From the NCBI GenBank assembly GCA_963782965.1, contig CAWALV010000002.1:372001-436000 (forward strand): a stretch of DNA of 64,000 nucleotides, given 5' to 3'. The DNA comes from CAWALV01 sp963782965. GTDB taxonomy: Bacteria > Actinomycetota > Actinomycetes > Acidothermales > Acidothermaceae. Both the position numbers and the translations under genes were made by a program. The notes below the pieces were generated by a model. That model saw nothing but the letters and a program-made list of their open reading frames with translations. It searched no databases and was not told where the DNA came from. Shown here piece after piece: positions 9,194 through 18,491 of the stretch (position 1 is its first letter; every line of letters starts with the position of its first letter).

Positions 9194-9574
9194 ATGACGC
9201 TGACAACCCGCGAGGTCATCGACCGCTTCAACCGGGCGTTCCAGGAGCGGGACGCAACCCTGCTCGTGGACATCATCGCCGCCGACTGCGTTATGGAAAG
9301 CGTCCAGCCGGCCCCCAACGGCACGCGCTACGAGGGCTATGACGCCTCGTTCAGCTCGTGGAAAGCGCTCATCGATGACACCACCAGCCACTTCGAGCTC
9401 GAGGACGTCCGCACCGGCGACGAGTGGGCGCTCATCCGCTGGCGCTACGTGTGGGATGGCGGCTCCGAGGGGTCCGTCCGTGGCGTCAACGTCATGTGTG
9501 TCGTCCAGGGCAAGATCGTCGAGGCCGCCGGCTACTCGAAGACCACACCGGTCGTCGCCGCGTTGGACAGCTGA
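9194..9574 (+). CDS. SnoaL-like / NTF2-fold protein
   Basis: 126 residues with the cone-shaped NTF2-like pattern: an N-terminal helix (VIDRFNRAFQERDATLLVDI), GTRYEGYDASFSSWKALID, and strands ending VRGVNVMCVVQGKIVEAAGY. Such proteins include polyketide cyclases, isomerases and small hydrolases; no specific active site stands out. A GAGGAA lies just before the ATG. The stop is four bases before the ATG of the alpha/beta hydrolase at 9578, so the two are very probably one operon. Confidence 0.8.
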   Translation: MTLTTREVIDRFNRAFQERDATLLVDIIAADCVMESVQPAPNGTRYEGYDASFSSWKALIDDTTSHFELEDVRTGDEWALIRWRYVWDGGSEGSVRGVNVMCVVQGKIVEAAGYSKTTPVVAALDS

Positions 9575-9577
9575 CTG

Positions 9578-10420
9578 ATGACCACCGTCGTCGCCAACGG
9601 GATTGACCTCGGCGTCGAATGCTTCGGGGAGGCCGACGCGCCGCTTGTCTTGCTTGCGGGCGGCCCCACGATGCTGTCGTGGCCGGACACGCTTTGCGAG
9701 CACCTGGCTGCCCGCGGGCGCCGGGTGGTGCGCTACGACCTGCGCGACAGCGGGGAGTCGACGACCGCGGAACCGCAGGCACCGACCTACACCCTTCGCG
9801 ACCTCGCGGCTGACGCGGCCGCCCTTGTCGACGCACTCGGCGGGCGACCGGCACACCTGGCAGGCATCGGCCTCGGCGGCATGGTCGCTCAGGTCGCCGT
9901 GCTCGAGCATCCCGGCGCATTTTGCGCCCTCACGCTGGTCGGCACCCGCCCGGTCGCCCCCGGGCCGCCCGACGCTGACCTGCCTGACCACGACAAAGCG
10001 ACGATGAAACGCCTGTTCGCGCGTCCGCTGCCCGACTGGGCCGACCGCGAGGCAGTGGCAGAGTTCGCCGCCGTCCGCGCCGAGATCCGCGGCGACGACC
10101 CCCTGGTCGCGCGCGTGATCGCCGGGCGCATCTGGGACCGCACACCAAGCGCCGCACCGCACATCCAGATGGCCAACCAGCTCGGCGTGGTCTTCGCCAA
10201 GCTCGATTGCGAACCACGCTGGCGCGAGCGCCTACCCGAGATCGACGTCCCGACCCTCGTCGTGCACGGCCGCCGGGACCGGTTCTTCCCTGTCGGCAAC
10301 GGCGAGGCGATCGCGCGCCACATCCCCCGCGCCCGGATGCTCGTCCTGCCCGAAGCGGCCACCGCGATCCCCGACTCCGCGGCCCGCGTGGTCGCCGACG
10401 CAATGCTCGCCGTCGGCTAG
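9578..10420 (+). CDS. Alpha/beta hydrolase with missing catalytic Ser and His
   Basis: 280 residues with the canonical fold: LVLLAGGPTMLSW (oxyanion region), VVRYDLRDSGES, the nucleophile-elbow region and VVHGRRDRFFP carrying the acid. The elbow reads GIGLGG, not G-x-S-x-G; residue 98 is glycine (codon 9869-9871). The region expected to hold the histidine reads PEAATAIPDS, with none. It resembles RdmC-type methylesterases and 3-oxoadipate enol-lactonase-like hydrolases, but lacks two of the three catalytic residues. It could be a non-catalytic binding protein, like hormone-receptor hydrolases, or a decaying enzyme. Confidence 0.8.
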   Translation: MTTVVANGIDLGVECFGEADAPLVLLAGGPTMLSWPDTLCEHLAARGRRVVRYDLRDSGESTTAEPQAPTYTLRDLAADAAALVDALGGRPAHLAGIGLGGMVAQVAVLEHPGAFCALTLVGTRPVAPGPPDADLPDHDKATMKRLFARPLPDWADREAVAEFAAVRAEIRGDDPLVARVIAGRIWDRTPSAAPHIQMANQLGVVFAKLDCEPRWRERLPEIDVPTLVVHGRRDRFFPVGNGEAIARHIPRARMLVLPEAATAIPDSAARVVADAMLAVG

Positions 10421-10639
10421 GTCTGTCCCTGGTTCCGCTGTCAGCGGCCGGGGCTGGCAGGCTAATCGCGTCGGCTCGAAACGCGGTGAAGACGTCGGAG
10501 AGTCTGCGTTTGAGGATTCGCCAGGCTTCCAGGCCGCTGCCGCCGTTCCGCCTCCGCCAGACCACCCAGTGCCCGCAGATGCCGCTGGGACAGCAGGTTC
10601 GCCCAGTAGTAGCCGCGGGTGAACTCGCGCGCGCCCGCT

Positions 10640-10809
10640 GCTGGCGGTCGCGCGGGCTGATCGAGCGAACCACGAATCCAGCTGATCGCCGCTCGTTCCT
10701 GATCTCACTAACGAGAGCAGGAGCTACGGCGGCACGACGAGTCGCCGATGTCGTGGCGGCGCTCAAACAGGCGGTCGCGCGTGGGGTCCGCGCCGGTCCC
10801 ACGGCATGA
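10640..10809 (+). pseudogene. MarR-family regulator, C-terminal relic
   Basis: The reading frame gives the winged-helix end of a MarR protein: GLIERTTNPADRRSFLISLT followed by RAGATAARRVADVVAAL. The wing motif (D-x-R-R) is unmistakable, but the N-terminal helices and recognition helix are missing and upstream sequence is unrelated, so only the 3' third survives. Confidence 0.7.
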
Positions 10810-11050
10810 CGATCTCGCCCCGCTCTCCTGCTGCGTAAAGCAGGTCGAACCAGCCGGTCGCATCGCCGGTGACTCTCGCCTGGCGCAGCAGTTGGGTCTC
10901 GAGCTCGTCGGCTGCCACCCGCCGGTCGAGGTGGCCTCCGCCATCGATGTTGCCGCGCGCCACCGCTTCCTCCCGCATCCGATCCCTGCCCCTGCCCACC
11001 GTCATCGTCTGCTCGCTTAGACGGTGCGCGCACCGCGAAATCAGCGTCAC
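10763..11050 (-). pseudogene. SAM-dependent methyltransferase, N-terminal relic
   Basis: The frame reads TGWFDLLYAAGERGEIVMPW then DRRGPHARPPV and stops. The pattern WxxLYAxGERGEIxMPWDRxGPHP is the start of a class I methyltransferase resembling thiopurine methyltransferase/Methyltransf_25 proteins, preceding the SAM-binding glycine motif. That motif and everything after it are absent, so the gene is truncated. It overlaps the MarR relic tail to tail, so a deletion probably joined the two. Confidence 0.6.
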
Positions 11051-11245
11051 GCGCAGCCACGCTCACCCCTCGCGGGGACACGGACTCCAGTTTGAGAGCC
11101 GTCTGCCACCGGTCGAGGTGACGGTGCGTCGGTGGCATCCGTCCGGGCGACCCGCACCGTCCCGGCGGCCGTGTCGACGCCGATCAGGACGGACCCAAGC
11201 AGGCAATCAACGAGCAATCGCCACAGGGCCGGCAATCCACGGCTA

Positions 11246-12728
11246 TCAGGAGCTGCTCGGACGCCTCACCGACCGGTGTTGAACGCCAGAAACACCGTTA
11301 GTGATAGACCCATCGGCGGCGCCGGTGTGGGTGGTGATGGTCGTCTTGTAGCGCGCGCTGACGGTCATGTTCGCTCTGAATGCGGTAGGTGGCTCTCCGC
11401 GTGTCGTCTCGGCTGGGCTGTCTTCACGCGGGGCGGTCACGCAGCGCTCCAGGTGGGCACCGCCGATCTGGTGCAGAAGCGCAGCGATTTCGCGGTGAGT
11501 GACCGCTTGGTCTCGGGCGTCGCGGGCGGAGATTTCCGCTGCGAGGGCGGCGACCTGGTTGGCGAGCGTCCGGGCGTGGGTGACGGTGTTGTCGAGTTTG
11601 CGGGCGTCTCCGCGTCCGAATCGGCGGGCAGCGCGCAGGGTGAGCGTGAGGACGGCGAGGTCGTGGTCGGCGACGGCGGTTCCGGTCGAGTGAGCTTGGC
11701 TGCGCGGGTCTGCGGGCGGGATCTGGAGGTGGCGGGCGGCGGCAGCAGCAGACAGGCCGCGATGCGCAGGCAGGTGATGTCGGTGGTTCGCACCGGCAGG
11801 ACGAACCAGGCGGCGCCGATCCCGATGGCGGCTCCGACGGCGACCCCGAGCAGACGGTCGGCGAGCAGGCCGGTCCCGCCCTGTCCGAAGTAGCCGTAGA
11901 GGAAGGCGAGGGCGGCGGTGGTGCAGGCGGCGCGGCAGGCGTAGCTGATCTCACGCAGCGCAGCGGCGAGGGTGAGGATCGCGAAGATCGCCACGATCGC
12001 CACGCTGTCGCCCGGCTGGAGCGTATTCGACAGCAGGGTGGCGATGAGGGTATCTGCGAGGGCGCCAGCGCAGCGCTCGGTACCCTTCCACAGCACGTCG
12101 CCGCGACCACGGTTGGCGCTGTGGACGACGAGCACGGTGAGAACTGGCCAGACCAGGTGGTCAGGGTCGGTCCACTGCCCGAAGCCGAAGGCCGCGGCGA
12201 CGGCGAGCGCGAGCTGGATCGCCATGCGCGTGCTCGCCGCCAAGTGCCGCGAACGAGCCGACACCGATGTCGCCGGCCGGGTGCGCGCCACGGCGGACGC
12301 GGCGAGGAGGTGGATCGCGGCGGCCCACGCACAGGCGATTCCGGCCGCGACCAGCATCCAGCCGAGAAACGCCCAGCTCGCCGGGTCGGGGAGCGGGTGC
12401 ACGAGGACGGCCAGGAACGGCAGTGCGGCGACGGTGCCGCTGCTGGCCCAGGCGGGTCCGAAGCGGCGTAGCCACAGGGGAAGGGCGACGCCCAGCGACC
12501 AGGCTGCGCCGGTGACTCGGCCCCAGGGCTGATGGTCGACGTCGTCTCATCGCGCAGCCGACGGCGGCTGCTGCCCCGAGCAGGAGCGCGCCTGCGGCTC
12601 AGGGGCAGGTCAAGCGTATCCAACGCGGCGAGCGCGCGGGGCAGGGCGACGGCGAGCATCACCGCGAACACGACGGCGTCCAAGGGCGGGTTCCACCAGG
12701 CGTACAGCTGGCCCATCGACCAGAACAC
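11246..12728 (-). pseudogene. FUSC-family (aromatic acid exporter-like) membrane protein, several frameshifts
   Basis: Joined across frames this gives an FUSC-type protein: N-terminal helices (GQLYAWWNPPLDAVVFAVML), a second block (AAGALLLGAAAAVGCAM), a long intact middle (FGQWTDPDHLVWPVLTVLVV, then LREISYACRAACTTAALAFL, LLADRLLGVAVGAAIGIG) and a charged helical tail (ARRFGRGDARKLDNTVTHAR) ending at 11246. Frames change near 12610, 12540 and 11700-11750. FUSC proteins export aromatic acids and similar compounds. It is divergent from the MarR gene at 12885, a usual partner. Three breaks make a functional product unlikely. Confidence 0.72.
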
Positions 12729-12884
12729 CGGCAGGAGGACGAACCGCCGTCCCGACCGCAGTTCGCAGCGATCGCTCTACCTGTATCACTACGTTTCTTC
12801 TGAGCACTCACTGCCTAACACTGGGATGTCTCGCGACAAATGATAAGTGATAGCGTAGTAGTTGTGCGTGAGGAGATCGACCCC

Positions 12885-13304
12885 ATGGATGTTGCGCCGG
12901 TGCTGCGGGCCGGTGTGCTGCGCCTGGCCCGGCGGCTGCGGGTTGAGCGCGACCGCACGGCGTTGAGCAACGCCAAGGTGGCGGTGGTCAGCCACCTGGC
13001 CAGGGTGGGTCAGAGCACGCCGGCACGGATTAGCCGCGACGAGCATCAGCAGCCGCAGTCGTTGACCAGGGTGTTCGCGGAACTGGAAGCCGACGGCCTG
13101 ATCGACCGCCGCCCCGACACCGCCGATGGCAGGCAGAGCGTGCTGACGTTGACCGAGCCAGGGCGGGCCGCGTTGGCGGCGGACATGGCGTTGCGGGACC
13201 GCTGGCTGACCGACGCCATCGCCGGCCTGTCGGCCACCGAGCTGGGTGTCTACGCGTTGGCGGCGGGGATCATCGAGCGGATCGGCCACCCCGATGAGCA
13301 CTGA
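12885..13304 (+). CDS. MarR-family transcriptional regulator
   Basis: About 139 residues with the MarR winged helix: VAVVSHLARVGQSTPARISR, LTRVFAELEADGLIDRRPDT, the wing ADGRQSVLTLTEPGRAALAA and a C-terminal dimerisation helix. The ATG at 12885 has AGGAG nine bases upstream; the frame also allows an ATG at 12840. It is divergent from the broken FUSC exporter, a typical MarR-controlled efflux pair, and its end overlaps the start of the downstream GH13 gene (ATGAGCACTGA), so the two are coupled. Ligand unknown. Confidence 0.88.
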   Translation: MDVAPVLRAGVLRLARRLRVERDRTALSNAKVAVVSHLARVGQSTPARISRDEHQQPQSLTRVFAELEADGLIDRRPDTADGRQSVLTLTEPGRAALAADMALRDRWLTDAIAGLSATELGVYALAAGIIERIGHPDEH

Positions 13305-14642
13305 TCGCGTCGAGCTCGTCAAGGCCGAGCCCGCCTGGGTCTGCCATGCGATCTGGTGGCGGCTGTACCCACTCGGGTTCGTCGGCGCCTACCCCCCAGC
13401 GCGGGCCGGCGCGCCGGGGCAGGGCGAGCATCGGCTGAGGCGGATCATCGCGTGGCTGGACCACGTCGTCGAACTGGGTGCGTCCGGGATCGCGCTCGGC
13501 CCAATCTTTACCGCCGCCACGCATGGCTACGACACCCTCGACCACTTCCAGGTCGACCCACGCCTGGGCGACGAGGATGACTTCGACGCGCTGATCGACG
13601 AAGCGCACCGTCGCGGCCTGTGCGTGCAGCTCGAGGGGTGTTCAACCACGTCAGCCGCCACCACCCGCTCGTCCAAGCAGCGCTACGCGACGGGGCAAAC
13701 AGCGGTGCGGCCGCATGGTTCCGCACCTCCGGCTCACCCGATCGAGTCGAGTTCGCGACCTTCGAGGGCCACGAACAGCTCATCGCCCTCAATCACGACA
13801 ACCCCGAAGTCCAAGCCCACGTCGTGCGGGTCATGCGGCACTGGCTGGATCGCGGCGTCGATGCCTGGCGACTCGATGCCGCCTACGCAGTGCCCACCGG
13901 CTTCTGGGCTCACGTGCTGTCGCAGGTCCGCACCACCCACCCGAACGCATCGTGGGAAGTCAAGGTCCTACATGGCGACTACACCGCGTTCGTTCGTGAC
14001 AGCACCGCCGACACGGTGACCCAGTACGAGCTGTGGAAGGCGATCTGGTCTTCGGTCAACGACCACAACTTCCACGAGCTGGACTGGGCGTTGCGGCGCC
14101 ACAATACGATGCTCACCACCTTCGCCCCAGCAACCTTCATCGGCAACCACGACGTCACCCGCATCGCCACGCAGATCACTGACGCCCGGCACCTGCCCCA
14201 TGCGATCGTGCTGCTGACCATGCTCGGCGGCACCCCAAGCATTTACGCTGGCGACGAACTCGCACTGCAGGGCGTCAAAGAACACCAGGCCGGAGGTGAC
14301 GACGCCATCCGTCCCGAGTTCCCGGTCCAGGGTCCCACCGGGCTGACCCTTAACGACCAGACGATCTACCGACTGCATCAGCGCCTGCTCGGCCTGCGCC
14401 GCCGCCGCCCCTGGCTGCACCACGCCACCAGCGCCACCCTGCACCTGAACAACCAGCAGTACCTCATCCGCATCGCACACGACCCTGACCACGTCGACGT
14501 CGCGCTCAACCTCGCCGATCAGCCACTCCAACTCACACAAACCACCCGGATACTCGCCGCCGACCACGAGACCACGCGCCGAACGGATCAGGTCGGGCCC
14601 CACGGCTGGGCAGTGCTCGCTGCAGCGCCGGCGGCGCAATGA
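13294..14642 (+). CDS. GH13 alpha-amylase-family protein, frameshifted near 13636
   Basis: Read across the break this is a ~448-residue GH13 enzyme: IWWRLYPLGFVGAYPP, HGYDTLDHFQVDPRLGDEDD, region I GVFNHVSRHHP, region II AWRLDAAYAVP and region IV FIGNHDVTRIA, then the beta domain. One base is missing in CTCGAGGGGTGTTC; CTCGACGGGGTGTTC would restore LDGVFNHVS. The acid/base position of region III reads EVKVLHGDY, with lysine (AAG 13962-13964) where glutamate is expected. It is a diverged paralogue of the protein at 3-932. Expected substrate: short alpha-glucans or sucrose-like sugars, if active. Confidence 0.8.
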
Positions 14643-14929
14643 CCTCGACGCCACGCTTCCCACCCCAAGCGCACGCGATTGGACGGACGCCCTCCAGGGG
14701 AAGTGCGTCGCGTGCGCGGCCGGGATGCCCCCGCTGCCGTTGCCGCCCCCGCCCACCGACGGAAGCTGGGTCGTGGCGGCGGTGTTGGGATTCAGCCTGT
14801 GGCGGGACACCCGCACGGCAGTGCGGGTGTCTTCGTCCGATTAGTCTCCGCTGCGCCGTCGACGGGTGCACCGTCGCGTCGACACAGTTGCGTCGCGTCA
14901 GGAGCGTGGTCCCGCTCTCCCGGGAGTCC

Positions 14930-15413
14930 GGCGTGGGGGATGTCGACCTGCGCCACGAGAACCTGGCCGGTGCGGCTGCCATCGCCGATCGCGTCCATGC
15001 CCTTCCACTGCGCAGCGGCGATGAACAACGACTTGCCGTCGCCGCCGCCAAGCATGCAGGCGAACGCGCCGCGATCGACGTCCACGCGCTGCAGCACCTC
15101 GCCGCCCTCGCGCACGCAACGCTTGCCGGGACGCTGGCGTACCAAACAGCGCCCTCAACGTCGATGCAGATGCCGTCGGGCGCGTCGCCGCCGAGGTCGG
15201 CCCAGACGCGGCGGTCGGACAGCGTCCCGTCGTCAGCGATCGTGAACGCGGTCAGGCAGCCTGTCACGACATGCGCCATGACCGCTGCCGCGCCGTCCGC
15301 GCCGACGGCGACGATGTCGCCCGCCGTCCAGTTGCAGAACTACAACTGGTTGGCGTGCCACCGGGGCGACTCCGGGATGCTGACCCGTCCAACAACACAT
15401 GCGGTTCGGTCAC
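14930..15413 (-). pseudogene. SMP-30/gluconolactonase-like gene with internal deletion
   Basis: Fragments of an SMP-30 protein in order: ESPRWHANQL, an in-frame TAG, FCNWTAGDIVAVGADG, then directly LTAFTIADDGTLSDRRVWAD, GDAPDGICIDVEGAVWYASV and, in another frame, REGGEVLQRVDVDRGAFACM with LGGGDGKSLFIAAAQW. The middle of the propeller (about 130 residues) is missing, and there are an early frameshift, a stop and a later frameshift. The GTG at 15413 overlaps the stop of the upstream hydrolase (GTGA), so this was once the second gene of that operon. Bases 14643-14929 hold nothing else recognisable. Confidence 0.78.
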
Positions 15414-16078
15414 AGGGCGACCAGGTAGTCGGCCAACGCCTTGGGCTGCGATATGGGCATCAGATGCCCCCCGGGCAGAACGTCGACATCAACGCCCAGC
15501 CGGTCGCGCGCGACGCGCTGCTGGAACTCGACCGGGAAGAACCGGTCGTCGGCGCCGGCGACGACGTGGATGGGGACCGCAGGCCAGGTTGCGAAATTGC
15601 AGGCGTCACCGAAGGTGGTGTCGCTCTCCACGCGCTGGTAGGGCTCGCCCTCCGCTGCGACCAAGGGGTCGACGTCGTGCAGGAAGTACGTCTCGAGATC
15701 GAACTCGATCGGGTAACCCTTGCGCTGCGCCGCGTCGACGCGGGCAGTTGACCAGCCGGTGTTGTCCCACCACGCGGCGGCGGTCTCGCCGGGATTGGGG
15801 ACCATCGCGTTGACGAAGACGATCGCCTTGAGCGCGACGCGCTGCGCGACAATCGCCGCTGAAAACGCGCCGAGGGAGTAACCGACGAGCACCACACCCC
15901 TGCGGCCGCCGATGGCGGCCATGATGATGTCGGCGTATCCGCGGAGGCCGGCGCCGTCGTCGTCACCAGGCAGGTCGATCGGGATCGCCTCGTGTGAAGC
16001 CCGCTCGAGCAGCGGGACCAGGCGGCTGAAGGACCAGGCGGTGCCGCCGGCGCCCGGGACGAGCACGAAGGTGGTCAT
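15410..16078 (-). CDS. Alpha/beta hydrolase
   Basis: 222 residues, complete: MTTFVLVPGAGGTAWSF, the nucleophile elbow LVGYSLGAFSAA with serine, the acid region VVAGADDRFFPVEFQQ and the histidine in PGGHLMPISQP. This is the compact EstC/salicylate-esterase-like class found widely in actinobacteria; the substrate is unknown. It is divergent from an HxlR regulator with a palindrome between them, and was followed by the decayed SMP-30 gene. Unlike the hydrolase at 9578, the full triad is present. Confidence 0.87.
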   Translation of the reverse strand: MTTFVLVPGAGGTAWSFSRLVPLLERASHEAIPIDLPGDDDGAGLRGYADIIMAAIGGRRGVVLVGYSLGAFSAAIVAQRVALKAIVFVNAMVPNPGETAAAWWDNTGWSTARVDAAQRKGYPIEFDLETYFLHDVDPLVAAEGEPYQRVESDTTFGDACNFATWPAVPIHVVAGADDRFFPVEFQQRVARDRLGVDVDVLPGGHLMPISQPKALADYLVAL

Positions 16079-16106
16079 GCGGGTGTCTCGATCATGGTCC
16101 TAAGCT

Positions 16107-16121
16107 AGGACTAGTAGTCCT
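16107..16121. promoter_or_regulatory. Palindrome AGGACTAGTAGTCCT
   Basis: Perfect 6-base arms around AGT, flanked by CCTAA on the left and TTAGG on the right. It lies between the divergent hydrolase and HxlR genes where both promoters should be, so it is a good candidate HxlR operator. Binding is inferred from position and symmetry. Confidence 0.65.
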
Positions 16122-16152
16122 GTTAGGCAACTTGCTTTGATATCGTGTCCGC

Positions 16153-16797
16153 GTGACAACCGCGGCTCGCTACGACGACCCGTGCGGGATTGCGCGCGCC
16201 ATGGGGGCCATCGGCGATCGCTGGGCCGTCCTCGTCGTCCGCGAGCTCATGTTTGGCCCCCGCCGCTTCGCCCAGATCCGCGCGGGCTTGCACGGCATGA
16301 GCCCCAACGTGCTGGCACAACGGCTGCGCGACTTAGAGGAGACGGGGGTTGTGCGGCGTGTCGAGCACGCGTCTTTCGGCGTCACGGTCTACGACTTGAC
16401 CGACCGCGGCCGCGCGCTCGAGCCCGTTCTCATCGAGCTCGGCCGATGGGGCAGCCGTGAGCGGATAACGTCGAACAACGACCTGAGCCTCGGTGCTTTG
16501 CTGTTTGCCTACAAGACACTCTTCGACCCCTCCAAAGCGTCTGACGGGACCTTCGGCGTCCGCGTCGGCGGCGAGACCGCGACGATCACCGCCGCCGGCC
16601 AGCGCATCGACGTCCGCCGTGGGTTGGATGACGCAGCTGACGTCGTCCTCGACACCGACACGTCGACGCTTCGCGACATCAGCTTCGGCCGCGAGTCGAT
16701 CACCTCCGCCCAACGCGCCGGCCGCCTGCGTGTGACGGGTGACCGTCACCTCGCGACCGCCGTGACCCGAATGTTCCCGCCGCCAGTTCAGAACTGA
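16153..16797 (+). CDS. HxlR-family regulator with SCP2-like C-terminal domain
   Basis: The N-terminal ~100 residues are an HxlR winged helix (CGIARAMGAIGDRWAVLVVR, ELMFGPRRFAQIRAGLHGMS, LAQRLRDLEETGVVRR). The remaining ~110 residues (GTFGVRVGGETATITAAGQR, ADVVLDTDTSTLRDISFGRE) resemble the sterol-carrier-type domain attached to many actinobacterial HxlR proteins, which may bind a hydrophobic ligand. The start is GTG. It is divergent from the hydrolase and presumably represses it. Confidence 0.87.
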   Translation: MTTAARYDDPCGIARAMGAIGDRWAVLVVRELMFGPRRFAQIRAGLHGMSPNVLAQRLRDLEETGVVRRVEHASFGVTVYDLTDRGRALEPVLIELGRWGSRERITSNNDLSLGALLFAYKTLFDPSKASDGTFGVRVGGETATITAAGQRIDVRRGLDDAADVVLDTDTSTLRDISFGRESITSAQRAGRLRVTGDRHLATAVTRMFPPPVQN

Positions 16798-16889
16798 GGA
16801 CCGTCGATCGCGGCGGCGACTGTGACGCGGGTTCGGCGAGGAACGCCGACCACCGCACCGCCTCATGCGCCGCCGCGGCTGTCGCCTGT

Positions 16890-17570
16890 TGCCGTTCAGC
16901 CGAGCGCGAGCCCCTGCGGACGGTCACCAAGCCGTACCCGGCGGCCTTGACCTGGCTGATCAGATTGGGAAGCGCGTCGCCGTCCAACGTGGAGTGGTCG
17001 GTCGGATGCGAGCCGACGTGCATCAAGACGATCTCTCGCCGGCTGCAAATGCGCCATCACCCGCTGCGTGACGCTCGCGACGCTTTGACCACCCGACGTG
17101 CCTTCCCACCCGAGTGTGTCGACCGTCCACAGCACCGACACGTAGCCGTCGGCGTTCACGACATTGCGGGTGCGCGCGTCGCGGTCGCCGAACGGGAAGC
17201 GGAAGAACGGTCGGGGGTCGCGGCGAGGCGGCACCTGTGATGGCGGCTTGCGCGTCGGTGAGTTGCCCGGTGATCTGGCCGTCCGAAAGCTTCGTGAAAT
17301 ACTGGTGCGTCATCGAGTGGCTGCCAACCGGGTAAGCCGCTCCGACCTCGGCGGCCTGCCGCGAGAACAGCTTCACCCGGGCGCCCGTGAGAATGAAAGG
17401 GCACGTTGGCCGCCAACATCTTCGGAATCGCGTCAGCGTTCCCGCCTCATCAACAACGCCGGCGTCGCCAAGCGGGCTGGCGACGGCGAAGCGACCCACC
17501 CGCCATCGTTGAAGAATCGGTTGCGGGCGGCCGTCACGTCGCCGTAACCCCAGTTCGCGCCGTCGGAGGT
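16890..17570 (-). pseudogene. Polysaccharide deacetylase (NodB) pseudogene
   Basis: Pieces of one NodB-domain protein lie in order across three frames: NADAIPKMLAANVPF; FILTGARVKLFSRQAAEVGA, YPVGSHSMTHQYFTKLSD and GQITGQLTDAQAAITGA; PRPFFRFPFGDRDARTRNVV, DGYVSVLWTVDTLGWEG; then MMHVGSHPTDHSTLDGDALP. SHSMTH is the metal-binding motif of these esterases, which remove acetyl groups from peptidoglycan or chitin-like polymers. At least three frameshifts (near 17395, 17250 and 17045), plus loss of the normal ends, show it is dead. Bases 17571-17856 hold nothing I recognise. Confidence 0.8.
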
Positions 17571-17856
17571 TTTGGCGCGAAATAGTCACCAGGGCGCGGT
17601 CACGAACAACCTCGGCCCTCGCGGTGCTGAGGCGACCTGGCCCGCCCACAACGGCATCTGACTCAGCTCGCCGGTGCGATGCGTTGCGTGAACTCGACGA
17701 GGCGGTTGGAGAACGTCCGTTCGTTGTCGCACCAGCCCAGACTCGTGGCCGGCGCTGGCGATCTGCCACGAGCGGTGGCGGCGACCGTTCACACGGAAAC
17801 CGCAGCGGAGACTGCCGCGGACTGACCTGTGCGAGTTGAGCAGACTTAAGACTAGT

Positions 17857-18408
17857 TCAGGCCAGCGGTAGCGCTGGCAATCCGTCGATGCTCTCGGCGT
17901 TTCGGGTGCGGTGATACTCATCGAGTTCGGCTGCCGTCTTGCGTCCCGCCCACTGCTGAAGCAGGTCGCGATCACCGCGGTACTCAAACAGCGGGACGGC
18001 GAACCCGCACGACGTGCTGACCCGCTCCACGTCGACGACCACGATCGTCCGTTGCCCGGGACGAGGCTGGAAAAAGGCCATGAGCGAGCTGAACTCGGGG
18101 TCATCGGGGAGCACTATGCGACCGCGCCCGTAGAGCCGGACGACGTCAGGTGATCCGTCAAACGCGCAGAACATGATGGTGACCCGGCCGTTCTCGCGGA
18201 TATGCGCGAGCGTCTCCGCGCCGCTGCCGGTGAGGTCGAGGTAGGCGACCCGAAGCGGTCCGAGCACCGCGAAGGTGTCGGCGTGCCCCTTCGGCGAAAC
18301 GTTGACGTGGCCTCCAGCGCCATTTGGAGCGGTGGCCACGAAATAGATCTGCTGCGCCGCAATGAAAGCGCGCAGCCGGTCGTCGATGTGGTCGAGAACC
18401 TTACTCAT
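17857..18408 (-). CDS. Pyridoxamine 5'-phosphate oxidase-like (PPOX) protein
   Basis: 183 residues starting MSKVLDHIDDRLRAFIAAQQ, with the split-barrel pattern IYFVATAPNGAGGHVNVSPK and LGPLRVAYLDLTGSGAETLA, then NGRVTIMFCAFDGSPDVVRL. Relatives bind FMN or F420 and reduce or sense small molecules. A complete, family-length gene. Its neighbours on both sides are degenerate, so it is likely cargo of the integrated element rather than part of an operon. Confidence 0.85.
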   Translation of the reverse strand: MSKVLDHIDDRLRAFIAAQQIYFVATAPNGAGGHVNVSPKGHADTFAVLGPLRVAYLDLTGSGAETLAHIRENGRVTIMFCAFDGSPDVVRLYGRGRIVLPDDPEFSSLMAFFQPRPGQRTIVVVDVERVSTSCGFAVPLFEYRGDRDLLQQWAGRKTAAELDEYHRTRNAESIDGLPALPLA

Positions 18409-18491
18409 GAGGCGTCACGCTAGCCGGGTCACGGCCGGCGGCCTATCCAATTCTCACTATTCGGATCGCCGAGTAATCGAAGCGCGGATAC

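Larger units (their letters stand above)
10421..11245. other. Degenerate region with gene relics
   Basis: No intact gene. Two relics are listed separately (MarR C-terminus, methyltransferase N-terminus). Minus-strand frames between about 10440 and 10640 read stretches such as EFTRGYYWANLLSQRHLRAL and LEAWRILKRRLSDVF in neighbouring frames, possibly the broken end of an unknown gene, perhaps a transposase, but I cannot identify it. Bases 11050-11245 hold nothing recognisable. Confidence 0.5.

Noticed and set aside
10440..10640. IS110-like transposase end
   Set aside because: Phrases in two minus frames look protein-like, but no catalytic motif is present and the resemblance is from memory only; described as unidentified.
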